DNA of 41,872 nucleotides from Bacteroidota bacterium (lineage in GTDB: Bacteria > Bacteroidota > Rhodothermia > Rhodothermales > UBA10348), in contig JAJCYQ010000078.1 in assembly GCA_029262835.1 (NCBI GenBank), positions 1 to 41,872 on the forward strand, written 5' to 3'. Positions 34,238-41,872 of this stretch are shown piece after piece (positions within the stretch are counted from its first letter, which is position 1; the number at the start of each line of letters is the position of its first letter). The position numbers and the translations under genes were made by a program. The notes under the pieces are model-generated. The model did not search any database and was not told the origin of the DNA. It was given only the letters and a program-made list of their open reading frames with translations.

Positions 34238-34654
34238 CTACGGCACGAGTACCGAGCGCACGCGCGCGCTCCGGATGTCCGCTTCGTGACGGATGGGCTC
34301 GCGGAAGGCGCGCGACGAATCGACAGGAATATCGTGCACCAGGATGCCCACCTGTCCGGTCAGGAAATTCCGCTCATCGAAGAGCGAGACCTGCACCTGG
34401 ACGACAGGAATGTGCCGGTCCGAGAGGTTTTCGACCCGCCCGGTCAGGATACGGGCGCCGCCCGCGAGTTCGCGGTAGGTGACGTCGTGCACGGCAACGC
34501 GGGGGCCGTCCGGCTCGGAAGTGCATCCCGAGGCGAGGGTGACCAGGAATACGACGAGGACGGCGACGCGGAGCCTGGCCAGGAAGGCGACGTGCAGCCT
34601 CGCCAGGGGCGCACCGGGGGGCGCTACGCGGAGCGCTGCATCAATCGAGTCCAT
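34238..34654 (-). CDS. FxLYD-like lipoprotein
   Basis: The ATG at 34654 overlaps the end of the carbamoyltransferase by 14 bases and gives 138 residues. The frame continues upstream to 35038, but that part is antisense-like within the carbamoyltransferase. Residues about 20-45 are a lipoprotein signal ending LVTLASGC. The mature domain has the pattern ILTGRVENLSDRHIPVVQVQ followed by VSLFDERNFLTGQ, matching FxLYD domains (G-x-V-x-N-x-S ... V-x-L-Y/F-D), which are beta-sandwich proteins of unknown function. The signal region is unusually Arg/Ala-rich, with repeated LARLHVAFLARLRVA. Confidence 0.7.
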   Translation of the reverse strand: MDSIDAALRVAPPGAPLARLHVAFLARLRVAVLVVFLVTLASGCTSEPDGPRVAVHDVTYRELAGGARILTGRVENLSDRHIPVVQVQVSLFDERNFLTGQVGILVHDIPVDSSRAFREPIRHEADIRSARVRSVLVP

Positions 34655-36485
34655 ACTTCGCCGCAATGGCCTCAGCGGTTTTGATATCGTTCTCCGCTCC
34701 CGGAATGAGCCGCTTTTCGACCAGGATGTTCTCCATGACCAGCACGTCCATGTGCGTGTCAAGAAAACAGGTAATGGCGTCGGACGGCGTGCAGACAATG
34801 GGTTCTCCGCGGACATTGAAACTCGTGTTGACAAGAACCGGACACCCCGTTTCGCGCTCGAATGCGCTGAGCAGGGCGTGAAAAACAGGATCGTCGCGCT
34901 CCGATACCGTCTGGACGCGGGCCGATCCGTCGACGTGGGTAACGGCAGGAATCCGATTGTTTCCGGCCCCGTCCGACAGCGCGCCCAGGACGTCTGCCAC
35001 GAGCAGCATGTACGGGCTTTCTTCGCCCCACAGGTCAAACCAGTCGTCCGCCCGCTCGGCCAGGACGCTCGGCGCGAACGGCCTGAAGCTTTCTCGAAAC
35101 TTGATTTTGAGGTTCACCGTGCGCTGCACGTCCTCGCCACGCGGATCGGCCAGGATGGACCGACCGCCGAGCGCACGCGGCCCGAATTCCATGCGGCCCT
35201 GGAACCACCCGACCACGTGGCCGCTGGCAAGCAGCGCAGCCGTTCGGGCCAGAATCTGTTCGGTAGATGCGGCGGTCACGGCCTCTCCAGGAACTCCGGC
35301 CTCACCAAGCGCGCGACGGATGTCCGGCTCCGAGTAGGACGGGCCGAGCCGAGCGCCGTGCATGTGGTCGCGACGAGGCTCCCCACTCTGGCTGGATGCT
35401 CCCGCGCCGCCGAGCGCCAGGTGCCACGCGGCCGAGGCCGCGCCGAGCGCCCCGCCGGCATCTCCCGCCGCGGGTTGAATCCAGATCTGTTTGAACGGTC
35501 CTTCGCGCAGCAGGCGCCCGTTTGCCACGCAGTTGAGCGCGACGCCGCCCGCCAGGCACAGGTTTTCCTGACCAGTTTCCGCGTGTACATGCCGCGCCAT
35601 GGCCAGCACGATGCGCTCGGTCACTTCCTGCACAGAACGCGCCAGATCTTTCTCGCGCTGGGTGAGCGGCGATTCCGCCGCGCGGCGCGGTCCATCGAAG
35701 AGCTCCTCGAACCGGCGTCCGGTCATGGTGAGTCCGTGCGCGAACGTGAACGCGTCCATGTGCAGTCGAAACGAGCCGTCAGGCTTCACGTCGATGAGGT
35801 GCTCCAGAATCTGGTCCACATACCGCGGCTCGCCGTACGGCGCGAGCCCCATCAGTTTGTATTCACCCGAGTTGACCTTGAACCCGCAGAAATACGTGAA
35901 CGCGCTGTAGAGCAGCCCAAGAGAATGCGGAAAGTGTTGCTCAGCGAGAATGTCGAGCGCGGCTGGCGCCGATTGCGCGGAAGGCCCGCCAGAGCCTGCC
36001 CGGCGCGCCCGGCCCCACGAGGTCGTGGCCCACTCGCCGACCCCGTCAATGGTCAAAAACGCCGCCTCGTCGAATGGCGACGGGAAAAAGGCACTCGCCG
36101 CATGGCTTTCGTGGTGCTCCGGGTAGAAAATCTGACCCTCATAGCCAAGCTCCCGCCGAATGAGATCCGGAATCCAGAGCTTCTGCTTCAGCCAGAGCGG
36201 CATGGCCTTCAGAAACGACGGAAAGCCGCGCGGAGCGTACGAAACGTACGTTTCGAGGAGCCGCTCAAATTTCAGGAAGGGCTTGTCATAGAACGCGACG
36301 GCGTCGAGTTCGCCCGCCGACAGCCCGGCCGCTTCCAGACAGTAGTTCGTAGCGTTCAGCGGAAAAGCCGCATCGTGCTTCCTGCGCGTAAAGCGCTCTT
36401 CCTGCGCCGCCGCCACAATCCGGCCGTCCACGATGAGACACGCCGCCGAGTCATGGTACCAGCACGATATGCCGAGGACGTTCAC
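34641..36485 (-). CDS. Carbamoyltransferase, NodU/CmcH family
   Basis: The GTG at 36485 begins VNVLGISCWYHDSAACLIVD, the usual family start, giving 614 residues. The N-terminal Kae1-like domain has the metal-binding HHESHAASAFF. The C-terminal YrdC-like domain carries GWFQGRMEFGPRALGGRSIL and KFRESFRPFAPSV. Such enzymes transfer carbamoyl from carbamoyl phosphate to hydroxyl groups of sugars or secondary metabolites. There are no biosynthetic neighbours to fix the substrate. It overlaps the FxLYD-like lipoprotein gene. Confidence 0.92.
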   Translation of the reverse strand: MNVLGISCWYHDSAACLIVDGRIVAAAQEERFTRRKHDAAFPLNATNYCLEAAGLSAGELDAVAFYDKPFLKFERLLETYVSYAPRGFPSFLKAMPLWLKQKLWIPDLIRRELGYEGQIFYPEHHESHAASAFFPSPFDEAAFLTIDGVGEWATTSWGRARRAGSGGPSAQSAPAALDILAEQHFPHSLGLLYSAFTYFCGFKVNSGEYKLMGLAPYGEPRYVDQILEHLIDVKPDGSFRLHMDAFTFAHGLTMTGRRFEELFDGPRRAAESPLTQREKDLARSVQEVTERIVLAMARHVHAETGQENLCLAGGVALNCVANGRLLREGPFKQIWIQPAAGDAGGALGAASAAWHLALGGAGASSQSGEPRRDHMHGARLGPSYSEPDIRRALGEAGVPGEAVTAASTEQILARTAALLASGHVVGWFQGRMEFGPRALGGRSILADPRGEDVQRTVNLKIKFRESFRPFAPSVLAERADDWFDLWGEESPYMLLVADVLGALSDGAGNNRIPAVTHVDGSARVQTVSERDDPVFHALLSAFERETGCPVLVNTSFNVRGEPIVCTPSDAITCFLDTHMDVLVMENILVEKRLIPGAENDIKTAEAIAAKYGLD

Positions 36486-36507
36486 AGGAATCGGCCAGAG
36501 TGAGTCA

Positions 36508-37713
36508 TCATGTAAGGAGTTCAGGGACCGGGATGCGCATAAACTCATCAAGCGGCATACCGCTCCCGCCGACAACGAGGACCTGGGCGCCGTCGAAAGC
36601 AGACAGGAACGCGCCGGTTCCCCGCGTGGACGGTAGACCTCCGCCCGTCATGCTGCTTTTGACCTCAATGCCGAGCAGGTTGGAACCAGATTCAACCACG
36701 AAATCAACTTTCCGGTCGCGATCTCTCCAGTAGAATACGTTTGCAGACGAACCCGTAAGGCCGTTGATGAGGTGAGCCCCGACACTGGACTCCACAATGC
36801 GGCCCCAGGACGACGCATTGGACCGCGCCGCGGCCAGATCGACATAATCTGACTGCGCACCCATGAGCGCCGTGTTCAGCACCTGCAGCTTGGGACTCGA
36901 TGCCCGTCGCCGCACCACCTGGCCCGCATACTTTTCGAGGCCACGAATCATCCCGGCACCGGAAAGCAGATCCAGGTAATGGGCCAATGTGGTCGTATTT
37001 CCTGCATCCTGTAGTTGTCCCATCATTTTGTTGTAGGACAGGATTTGCCCCGAATAACTGCAGGACAGATCGAACAGGCGTCGGAGCAACACCGGTTTGT
37101 CGACGCGCGTCGTGAGCAGCAGGTCGCGCGAAATGACCGTCTCGACCAGCGCGTCGAGAATGTAGCGCTTCCAGCGCTCGACATCGGAAATAAGCGCGGC
37201 CGAGCCCGGATAGCCGCCGAAGAATATATACGTGTCAAGGTCCCAGCCGAATGCGTCATTCATTTCAACATAGGACCAATGGGGCACGTGGATGACTTCG
37301 AAGCGACCCGCGAGGCTCTCCGAAAGGCCTTTCTGGATAAGTACGGGTGAGGACCCGAGCAGCACAATGCGGACATCTGTCTGGCTCCGCGTATCCTCAT
37401 CCCAGAGCCGCTTTACGGTTTCGGACCAGGAGGATACCTTCTGGATCTCATCCAGAATGAGCACAACGGCGTTTCCAGATCGAGCGCGAATGCGTGCTGC
37501 AGTCCACTGCTCGTCAATCCAACCTCGCCCCTGGAGCGTAGGCTCGTCGGCGCTCGCATAGGCCGTCGGCATGCCAATACGATCTGCCACCTGGCGAACG
37601 AGCGTCGTTTTTCCCGTCTGGCGCGGACCCACGACCATCTGCATGAACCGGCGCGGCTCCTCCAGTCTCTTCTCGAGCACCCGGGCCTGATCTCGTACGA
37701 ATGTAGGCTTCAT
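36508..37713 (-). CDS. AAA-family ATPase with DUF4143 domain
   Basis: The 401-residue protein has Walker A VVGPRQTGKTTLVRQ near residues 28-40, Walker B VVLILDEIQKVSSW, and a DUF4143 C-terminus. The latter has the nuclease-like element DRKVDFVVESGSNLLGIEVK (D, E-x-K spacing). Members of this group are widespread, mobile and of uncertain function. The ATG at 37713 lies next to a repeat cluster at 37717-37764. It ends 22 bases before the carbamoyltransferase start, in the same direction. Confidence 0.88.
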   Translation of the reverse strand: MKPTFVRDQARVLEKRLEEPRRFMQMVVGPRQTGKTTLVRQVADRIGMPTAYASADEPTLQGRGWIDEQWTAARIRARSGNAVVLILDEIQKVSSWSETVKRLWDEDTRSQTDVRIVLLGSSPVLIQKGLSESLAGRFEVIHVPHWSYVEMNDAFGWDLDTYIFFGGYPGSAALISDVERWKRYILDALVETVISRDLLLTTRVDKPVLLRRLFDLSCSYSGQILSYNKMMGQLQDAGNTTTLAHYLDLLSGAGMIRGLEKYAGQVVRRRASSPKLQVLNTALMGAQSDYVDLAAARSNASSWGRIVESSVGAHLINGLTGSSANVFYWRDRDRKVDFVVESGSNLLGIEVKSSMTGGGLPSTRGTGAFLSAFDGAQVLVVGGSGMPLDEFMRIPVPELLT

Positions 37714-37716
37714 GAC

Positions 37717-37764
37717 GATTTACTCAGTTCGTTGAGTAAATTTAATCACCAAGCTGAGTAAATC
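37717..37764. promoter_or_regulatory. Repeat cluster / putative operator ahead of the AAA ATPase gene
   Basis: Three copies of an 8-base arm lie between the ATPase start and valS: TTTACTCA at 37719-37726, TGAGTAAA at 37733-37740 and TGAGTAAA at 37755-37762. The first and third are extended by two bases to form a 10-base inverted pair (GATTTACTCA and TGAGTAAATC). The first two also form a hairpin with a 6-base loop. The position only 3 bases from the ATG favours repressor binding, perhaps autoregulation. Confidence 0.6.
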
Positions 37765-37778
37765 GCAAACTGCCGCTT

Positions 37779-40430
37779 CTATTCCAATTCCGCGAGCGAC
37801 GCCTTCAGGCGAACGAGTTCGGCGCGGGCGTCGTCGGCCTTCGAGCGCTCGCGCGCTACGACGTCGTCCGGGGCGCGGGAAACGAACTGCTCGTTGGCCA
37901 GCTTGCGCTCGACGCCTGCCAAAAAGCCCTCTTTCTGGGCCATCTCCTTCTCGAGGCGCTCGCGCTCCACATCGAGGTCAATCATGCCGGTAAGCGGTAC
38001 ATATACCTCGTTTCGGCCCGCCACGACAGATGCCGCCGCCTTCGGGCGCTCAAGCCCCACGCCGACCTCGAGATCGCTGACGCGCGCCAGGCGGCTGAAG
38101 TACACCCGGTGCTCCGAAATGGCATCTACCATGTCCTTTTCGACCGACAGCGTCGCCAGGATTTCCTGCGTCGGCGGCACGTTGTACTGCGCGCGGATGT
38201 TGCGAATGCCCGAAATCAGTTCCTGCATGGCCTGGAACCGCGCGGAATCGGCCGCGTCGCGCTCGTGGGCGCTCGCCGATGGCCACGCGCTCGTCATGCA
38301 CACGTCGCCGTCCCCGCGCGGGCGCACGTGCACCCAGAGCTCTTCCGTGATGAACGGCATGAACGGGTGCAGAAGCTGCAGCATGGTCTCGTAGATGTCG
38401 AGCGCGAGCGCAATCCGGTCCTCGTCCATTCGCTCACCCGCGGGCGGCTTGATGAGCTCCAGGTACCAGTCGCAATAATCGCCCCAGAAGAGCGTGTACA
38501 CCCGCATGGCCGCTTCGTTCAGGCGGTAGCGCTCCAGGTCTTCTTCAATGCCCTCGATGGTCTCGGCAAGCCGCGTCAGCATCCAGCGCTCCACAAGGTC
38601 GAGCTCGGCGAACGTGCGCTGGCGCGTGTACGACGTGCCCGCCTCCATGAACTGGCCGAACACGTTGAACGCGTTCCAGATCTTGGTGGCGAAATTGCGC
38701 CCCATCTCGAACTTCGTGGGATCCAGCTTGATATCCTGTCCCTGGGCGCAGAGCACCGTCAGGCTGAAGCGGACAGCATCGGCGCCGTACTGCTCAATCA
38801 TGTCGAGCGGATCGATCCCGTTGCCGAGGCTCTTCGACATCCACCGCCCCTGCTTGTCCTTGATCATGCCGGTGATGAAAATGTCCCGGAAGGGCACCTC
38901 TCCCGTGAAGTGCATGCCAGCCATGATCATGCGGGCAATCCAGAAGAACAGGATATCGTACCCGGATACCAGCACCGAACCTGGGTGGAATTTACGCAGA
39001 TCGTCCGTCTCCTCGGGCCAGCCAAGCGTGGCAAAGGGCCAGAGCCAGGACGAAAACCAGGTGTCGAGCACGTCCTGGTCCTGCACCATGCCGGACTCGG
39101 GCTGCTCAACCGATACCACGAACGGACGCGATTCGTCGATCTCGCCGTTCGCATCTACAAAATACCAGACCGGAATCCGGTGGCCCCACCAGAGCTGCCG
39201 CGAAATGGTCCAGTCCCGGATGTTCTCGAGCCAGCGGAAGTATTCGTTCTCCCAGCGCTTGGGGTGAAAGCGGATGCGGCCGTCGCGCACGGCTTCGAGC
39301 GCCGGCTTGGCGAGCGGCTCCATGCGCACGAACCACTGCCTGGAAATGAGCGGCTCAATGATGGCCTTCGAGCGGCTCGACACGGGGACGGTAGCGCGGT
39401 ATTCCTCAACGCGCTCGAGTACGCCTGCCGCCTCGAGGTCTTCGACTAAGCGATTCCGCGCCTCGAACCGGTCCAGCCCTTCGTAGGGCCCAGCCAGTTC
39501 GTTCATGCGGCCATCCGGCCCAATGACGCCAATGACCTCGAGCCCGTGGCGCTGCCCGATCTCGAAGTCGTTCTTGTCGTGTCCTGGCGTGATTTTGAGC
39601 GCCCCGGCACCGAAATCGCTCTTCACGTAGTCATCGGCGATGATGGGAATGGTGCGATCCGTCAGCGGCAGACGGACACGCTGTCCTACGAGGTCCGTGT
39701 ACCGCTCGTCCTCCGGATGCACGGCAATGGCCGTATCGCCGAGCATGGTCTCCGGGCGCGTCGTCGCGACCGTGATGCTGCCCGCTGCATCGACCAGGTC
39801 ATAGCGGACATACCAGAGATGCCCCTTGCGCTCCACATTGTCGACCTCTTCGTCGCTGAGCGCGGTCATGTCGACTGGACACCAGTTTATGAGGTACTCG
39901 CCGCGATAAATCAGACCTTCGTTGTAGAGTCGGACAAAAACATCCTGCACGGCGCGCGAGAAGCCCTCATCCATCGTAAAGCGCTCCTTCGACCAGTCGC
40001 ACGAGTCGCCCAGACGCCGCTTCTGGTCGAGAATAATGCCGCCATATTCATGGACCCATTCCCAGACTTTTTCGAGGAAGGCTTCCCGGCCCAGGTCGTG
40101 GCGGTTCTTTCCTTCCTTCTCCTTGAGCGCCTTTTCGACCACGTTCTGCGTAGCAATGCCGGCGTGGTCCATGCCCGGCACCCAGAGCGCCTCCATGCCC
40201 TGCATGCGACGAATACGCGTCAGAGCGTCCTGCACCGTGTCCTGCAGGGCGTGGCCCATGTGCAGCCGTCCAGTCACGTTCGGCGGCGGCATGACAATTA
40301 CATGCGGCTCCTTTCCGGAATCGGCATGGGTCCGAAAAAGGTCGTGGTCTTGCCAGTGGGCGTACCAGCGGGATTCGATTTCTGCAGGATTGTAAGATCC
40401 GCGATCGGCGGGATTCGGGCGTTTAGGCAT
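37779..40430 (-). CDS. valS: Valine--tRNA ligase
   Basis: The ATG at 40430 gives 883 residues starting MPKRPNPADRGSYNPAEIES. The frame remains open to 40613, past the probable promoter. Class I signatures are HMGH at 57-60 in PPNVTGRLHMGHAL, and a KMSKS-like loop that reads WMSKS at 530-534 (GRWMSKSLGNGIDP). The editing domain lies between them (VATTRPETMLGDTAIAVHPE). The C-terminus is the coiled-coil arm (ERERLEKEMAQKEGFLAGVE). The Trp in place of the first Lys of KMSKS is an odd but not disabling change; the second Lys remains. It diverges from the deoxynucleoside kinase. Confidence 0.97.
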   Translation of the reverse strand: MPKRPNPADRGSYNPAEIESRWYAHWQDHDLFRTHADSGKEPHVIVMPPPNVTGRLHMGHALQDTVQDALTRIRRMQGMEALWVPGMDHAGIATQNVVEKALKEKEGKNRHDLGREAFLEKVWEWVHEYGGIILDQKRRLGDSCDWSKERFTMDEGFSRAVQDVFVRLYNEGLIYRGEYLINWCPVDMTALSDEEVDNVERKGHLWYVRYDLVDAAGSITVATTRPETMLGDTAIAVHPEDERYTDLVGQRVRLPLTDRTIPIIADDYVKSDFGAGALKITPGHDKNDFEIGQRHGLEVIGVIGPDGRMNELAGPYEGLDRFEARNRLVEDLEAAGVLERVEEYRATVPVSSRSKAIIEPLISRQWFVRMEPLAKPALEAVRDGRIRFHPKRWENEYFRWLENIRDWTISRQLWWGHRIPVWYFVDANGEIDESRPFVVSVEQPESGMVQDQDVLDTWFSSWLWPFATLGWPEETDDLRKFHPGSVLVSGYDILFFWIARMIMAGMHFTGEVPFRDIFITGMIKDKQGRWMSKSLGNGIDPLDMIEQYGADAVRFSLTVLCAQGQDIKLDPTKFEMGRNFATKIWNAFNVFGQFMEAGTSYTRQRTFAELDLVERWMLTRLAETIEGIEEDLERYRLNEAAMRVYTLFWGDYCDWYLELIKPPAGERMDEDRIALALDIYETMLQLLHPFMPFITEELWVHVRPRGDGDVCMTSAWPSASAHERDAADSARFQAMQELISGIRNIRAQYNVPPTQEILATLSVEKDMVDAISEHRVYFSRLARVSDLEVGVGLERPKAAASVVAGRNEVYVPLTGMIDLDVERERLEKEMAQKEGFLAGVERKLANEQFVSRAPDDVVARERSKADDARAELVRLKASLAELE

Positions 40431-40557
40431 GCTCTGGGGCACTCGTCTGTGATGCATGGTGCGAAGCCCGGAAGATACGGAAGCGCATTGATCCGGGCGG
40501 CTGCCATGCCGTACCTTCCATGCGGTATCAACCTGCTCTTCAAACCCTGGCTGCCAA

Positions 40558-41196
40558 GTGGCCCACCACGGAAAAAAATACGTCGCCATTGCCGGCAATA
40601 TCGGCGCGGGCAAGAGCTCGCTGACGCGCGTTCTGTCCGATTATTTCAAGTGGGAAGCGTTCTACGAGAGGGTCGACGACAACCCATATCTGTCTGATTT
40701 TTATGACGATATGCAGCGCTGGTCGTTCAATCTGCAGGTATTCTTCCTGTCGAGTCGCTTCGAGCACCAGCGTCGCATTGAGCAGGCGGCGCACAGCGTG
40801 GTGCAGGACCGGTCCATCTATGAGGATGCCGAGATTTTCGCGCGAAACCTCTACGAAATGGGGTTCATGCCAGCGCGTGACTACGAAAACTACGTGGCGC
40901 TCTTCGAAATCATGGCCTCTTACCTCCGCCCGCCTGATCTGCTCGTCTACCTGCGCGCGGGCGTGCCCACGCTCGTCGACCATATCCAGTCACGGGGCCG
41001 GGAATTCGAATCGACCATCCGGATCGAATACCTGCAGCGGCTGAACAAGCACTATGAGGACTGGGTGGGGCGCTACGACCTCGGCAACAAGATCATCATC
41101 GATGTGGATGAGCTGGACTTTGTGAACGTCGAGGAGCATCGGCAGGAAATGGTCAGCCGCATTGAGTCGCGCCTCTTCGGGCTCTTTCCGGAATGA
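40558..41196 (+). CDS. Deoxynucleoside kinase (dAdo/dGuo kinase type)
   Basis: From a GTG at 40558, 212 residues. The P-loop GNIGAGKS lies at 13-20. A segment AFYERVDDNPYLSDFYDD follows, and the DRS motif is at 84-86 in VVQDRSIYED. The arginine-rich lid occurs around HIQSRGREFESTIR. It phosphorylates purine deoxynucleosides in a salvage route. The first residues MAHHGKKYVAIAG are plausible, although the ribosome site is weak. It is co-translated with the next gene by ATGA overlap. Confidence 0.92.
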   Translation: MAHHGKKYVAIAGNIGAGKSSLTRVLSDYFKWEAFYERVDDNPYLSDFYDDMQRWSFNLQVFFLSSRFEHQRRIEQAAHSVVQDRSIYEDAEIFARNLYEMGFMPARDYENYVALFEIMASYLRPPDLLVYLRAGVPTLVDHIQSRGREFESTIRIEYLQRLNKHYEDWVGRYDLGNKIIIDVDELDFVNVEEHRQEMVSRIESRLFGLFPE

Positions 41197-41852
41197 CCGG
41201 GCGCGGCGCACTCGCGTTACGGGCCGCCATGCGCACGGGCCTGGCTTTCACTCGCGCCGGCCTGGCCGCATGTTTTATCTGGGGGATGCTCGGCTGGGCG
41301 CCGGTTTCCACCGCACGTGCCCAGGATTCGGGAGCGGGGAGCGCGGCATTTGGCGGGGATGCGAGCCCGATGGCTGGACGCCTGCCGGTGGGTGCCTGGA
41401 ACTCGGATTTGTCGGCCTTCCTGTCGCACTCACCGGGCGCATTCGAATACACGTTCGGGGCCGCCGGGTGGCCGGATGCCGTTTCGCGCTACGGCGCCGA
41501 ACCGGAGCGCATGGCGCTGACGCTCGCTGGCATGCCGTTTACGGACCTGTTGACGGGCCGGCCGCTCTACGAGATGACCCCGGAAATCATGGTGGGGCGC
41601 CTTGCGGAGGGTACGCACGGCACGGTGATCACGCCCCGCGCCTTCCGGGATGCGTTTCCGCTCACGCTCATGCGATACCAGGCGGCGGGCAATGCCTGGC
41701 AGGACGTACAGGTGGTACACGCGCAGAACCGGGTGTTTGGCGACGCAGGAGGCGGCGAAGGCCCAGGCCTCACGGGCGGCAGCAGCCCGGACAGCACGAC
41801 CGGTTTACACACGCTCTTTGGATATACGGGCGCTGGCGGGGCGGGGGGCTGA
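41193..41852 (+). CDS. Exported protein, plug-like start of an outer-membrane protein (possibly frameshifted)
   Basis: The ATG overlaps the kinase stop. The 219-residue frame has a long signal sequence ending TARAQ. The segment AVSRYGAEPERMALTLAGMP followed by FTDLLTGRPLYEMTPE resembles TonB-plug-like domains of large outer-membrane proteins. The frame stops at 41850-41852 after GYTGAGGAGG, just past a run of six G. Removing one G would let it read on as GAESAVADA to the window end. Whether the gene is truly short or continues beyond the window cannot be decided here. Confidence 0.6.
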   Translation: MTGRGALALRAAMRTGLAFTRAGLAACFIWGMLGWAPVSTARAQDSGAGSAAFGGDASPMAGRLPVGAWNSDLSAFLSHSPGAFEYTFGAAGWPDAVSRYGAEPERMALTLAGMPFTDLLTGRPLYEMTPEIMVGRLAEGTHGTVITPRAFRDAFPLTLMRYQAAGNAWQDVQVVHAQNRVFGDAGGGEGPGLTGGSSPDSTTGLHTLFGYTGAGGAGG

Positions 41853-41872
41853 GAGCGCCGTCGCCGACGCCG

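Noticed and set aside
34655-35038. Upstream extension of the FxLYD-like lipoprotein frame
   Set aside because: It lies inside the carbamoyltransferase in another frame; the signal peptide begins only after the ATG at 34654.
34479-36503. A 674-codon plus-strand open frame antisense to the carbamoyltransferase
   Set aside because: The minus strand has clear NodU/CmcH motifs throughout; the plus translation is Arg/Glu-rich and has no recognisable family.
38109-39449. Large plus-strand frames over valS
   Set aside because: They mirror the codon structure of valS and show no motif.

Overview
The window is a GC-rich bacterial chromosome segment with one clearly AT-rich island near its left end (about 540-3150). 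No rRNA or tRNA gene was seen, so lineage is inferred from gene content. Four six-bladed beta-propeller proteins, a Sec-exported (clade II type) nitrous-oxide reductase cluster, a bacterial deoxynucleoside kinase beside valS, tandem exported amidohydrolases and many signal-anchored proteins together suggest the Bacteroidota/Rhodothermota side of the FCB group. Gemmatimonadota remains possible.

Region 1 (1-3570) is accessory DNA. Two IS66-type insertion-sequence remnants lie at the edge. One carries a tnpA-like start running out of the window. The other keeps only the C-terminal tail of a transposase and a terminal repeat. Then comes an AT-rich minus-strand block: two paralogous small exported cysteine-rich peptides (78 and 76 aa), a six-bladed propeller lipoprotein and a membrane-anchored thioredoxin-fold protein with CxxC. 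Facing the peptides is a small LuxR-type HTH regulator. Its frame is broken by a run of 15 C, which would be restored by 13 or 16 C, so it is a candidate phase-variable switch. This block is the best candidate for an undescribed system.

Region 2 (3600-12140) is one tightly overlapping operon: RND periplasmic adaptor, two RND permeases, and an exported six-bladed propeller. Region 3 (12166-15560) holds two tandem paralogous propeller lipoproteins on the minus strand. Between them, on the plus strand, is a small gene plus an AbiEii-like nucleotidyltransferase, probably a toxin-antitoxin type pair. Region 4 (15770-19911) has three exported amidohydrolases; the second has lost all metal ligands that the first keeps.

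Region 5 (19990-26873) is a nitrous-oxide reduction cluster: Rrf2 Fe-S regulator, lipoprotein cytochrome c, NosZ, a four-TM protein fused to NosL, NosD, NosF and NosY. It would take electrons from the quinol/cytochrome pool through the cytochrome to NosZ, with NosL/NosDFY supplying copper-site maturation.

Region 6 (26812-37764) is mostly housekeeping and metabolic genes on the minus strand: MscS channel, CorA, DUF3179 protein, peroxidase-related AhpD-like enzyme, L-2-hydroxyglutarate oxidase, a Tat-exported class V aminotransferase-fold protein, an FxLYD-like lipoprotein, a NodU/CmcH carbamoyltransferase and an AAA/DUF4143 ATPase. DoxX is on the plus strand. Region 7 (37779-41872) has valS on the minus strand, diverging from a deoxynucleoside kinase and the start of an exported outer-membrane-type protein.
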